NCBI GenBank assembly: GCA_035578905.1
Contig: JAQJVL010001129.1
Coordinates: forward strand, 186,001-250,000
DNA: 64,000 nt
Origin: Stictocephala bisonia
Lineage: Eukaryota > Arthropoda > Insecta > Hemiptera > Membracidae
Direction: 5' to 3'
Of this stretch, positions 63,759-64,000 are shown piece by piece. Numbering within the stretch: position 1 is the first letter of the stretch; every line of letters starts with the position of its first letter. The translations under genes were made by a program, and so were the position numbers. A model generated the notes under the pieces. That model ran no database searches. It was not told the DNA's origin and worked only from the letters and a program-made list of their open reading frames with translations.

Positions 63759-63908
63759 GGTCACGTGACCTTAATCGATTTTTAATGGGCTTTGATTTGA
63801 CTTTGATTGACTTTGATTTGATTTTGATTGACTTTGATTGACTTTGATTTGATTTTGATTGACTTTGATTGACTTTGATTTGATTTTGATGGCGGCGGTC
63901 ACGTGACC
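63759..63908. repeat. TTTGATT/GACTTTGATT repeat between two GGTCACGTGACC palindromes
   Basis: GGTCACGTGACC occurs at 63759-63770 and again at 63897-63908. The space between is a degenerate repeat of TTGATTTGA and CTTTGATTGA. The 61-codon minus frame here is an artefact. Confidence 0.9.
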
Positions 63909-64000
63909 GGATCCAAGATGGCGGCTTACACTCAAACAGTTTATATTGTATTGCATGCGTATCTGTACACGTGTATCAAATTTGAGCGAAATCAGATGGT

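Overview
This is a window of eukaryotic nuclear DNA, almost certainly from an arthropod and most likely an insect. It is AT-rich, it contains long introns with GT-AG borders, and it is packed with non-LTR retrotransposon relics, hAT-type DNA transposons, tRNA-derived SINEs and many tandem arrays. A hemipteran would fit the repeat style and the type of heparanase-like gene, but the sequence alone does not prove this. No prokaryotic features, CRISPR arrays or functional RNA genes were found.

One host gene dominates the left 38-46 kb. It is a heparanase-like (glycoside hydrolase 79) gene on the minus strand. I reconstructed seven coding exons from ATG 38137 down to the left window edge; they join in phase with no stop. 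They code for at least 603 residues: a signal peptide, a (beta/alpha)8-like core and a C-terminal beta-domain. A roughly 156-residue extension then runs off the window. The nucleophile Glu is kept, but the general acid/base Glu of the family's Asn-Glu-Pro motif is replaced. The 6-kDa linker region and the His-His-Tyr-Tyr segment are also missing. The product therefore looks like a catalytically dead or altered paralogue. A possible non-coding first exon with a strong splice donor lies at about 45965-46115.

The introns are filled with repeats. There are LINE relics at 2840-3950 (-), 6905-7985 (+), 13340-15780 (+), 24150-24690 (-) and 30310-33700 (-). There is also a P-element-like transposase relic (33730-35070), a mariner-like scrap (38398-38530), two SINE families, a 0.98-kb foldback element (40233-41215), and tandem arrays with units of 2, 23, 34, 36, 39, 44, 48, 52, 55, 84 and 104 bp. 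A 36-bp G-rich minisatellite with a four-run G-quadruplex motif recurs at eight sites across the window.

The right part (46-64 kb) has no recognisable host gene apart from a broken FLYWCH zinc-finger relic at 63030-63690. Its main feature is a complete autonomous hAT transposon (57896-62968) with perfect 13-bp terminal inverted repeats, a perfect 8-bp target duplication and an intact two-exon 973-residue transposase. Four small non-autonomous hAT elements (4091-5679, 51465-52141, 55582-56179, 61907-62189) share Ac-like TAGGGATGG ends. Each has a perfect 8-bp target duplication and its own internal repeat motif. One of them sits inside the autonomous element.
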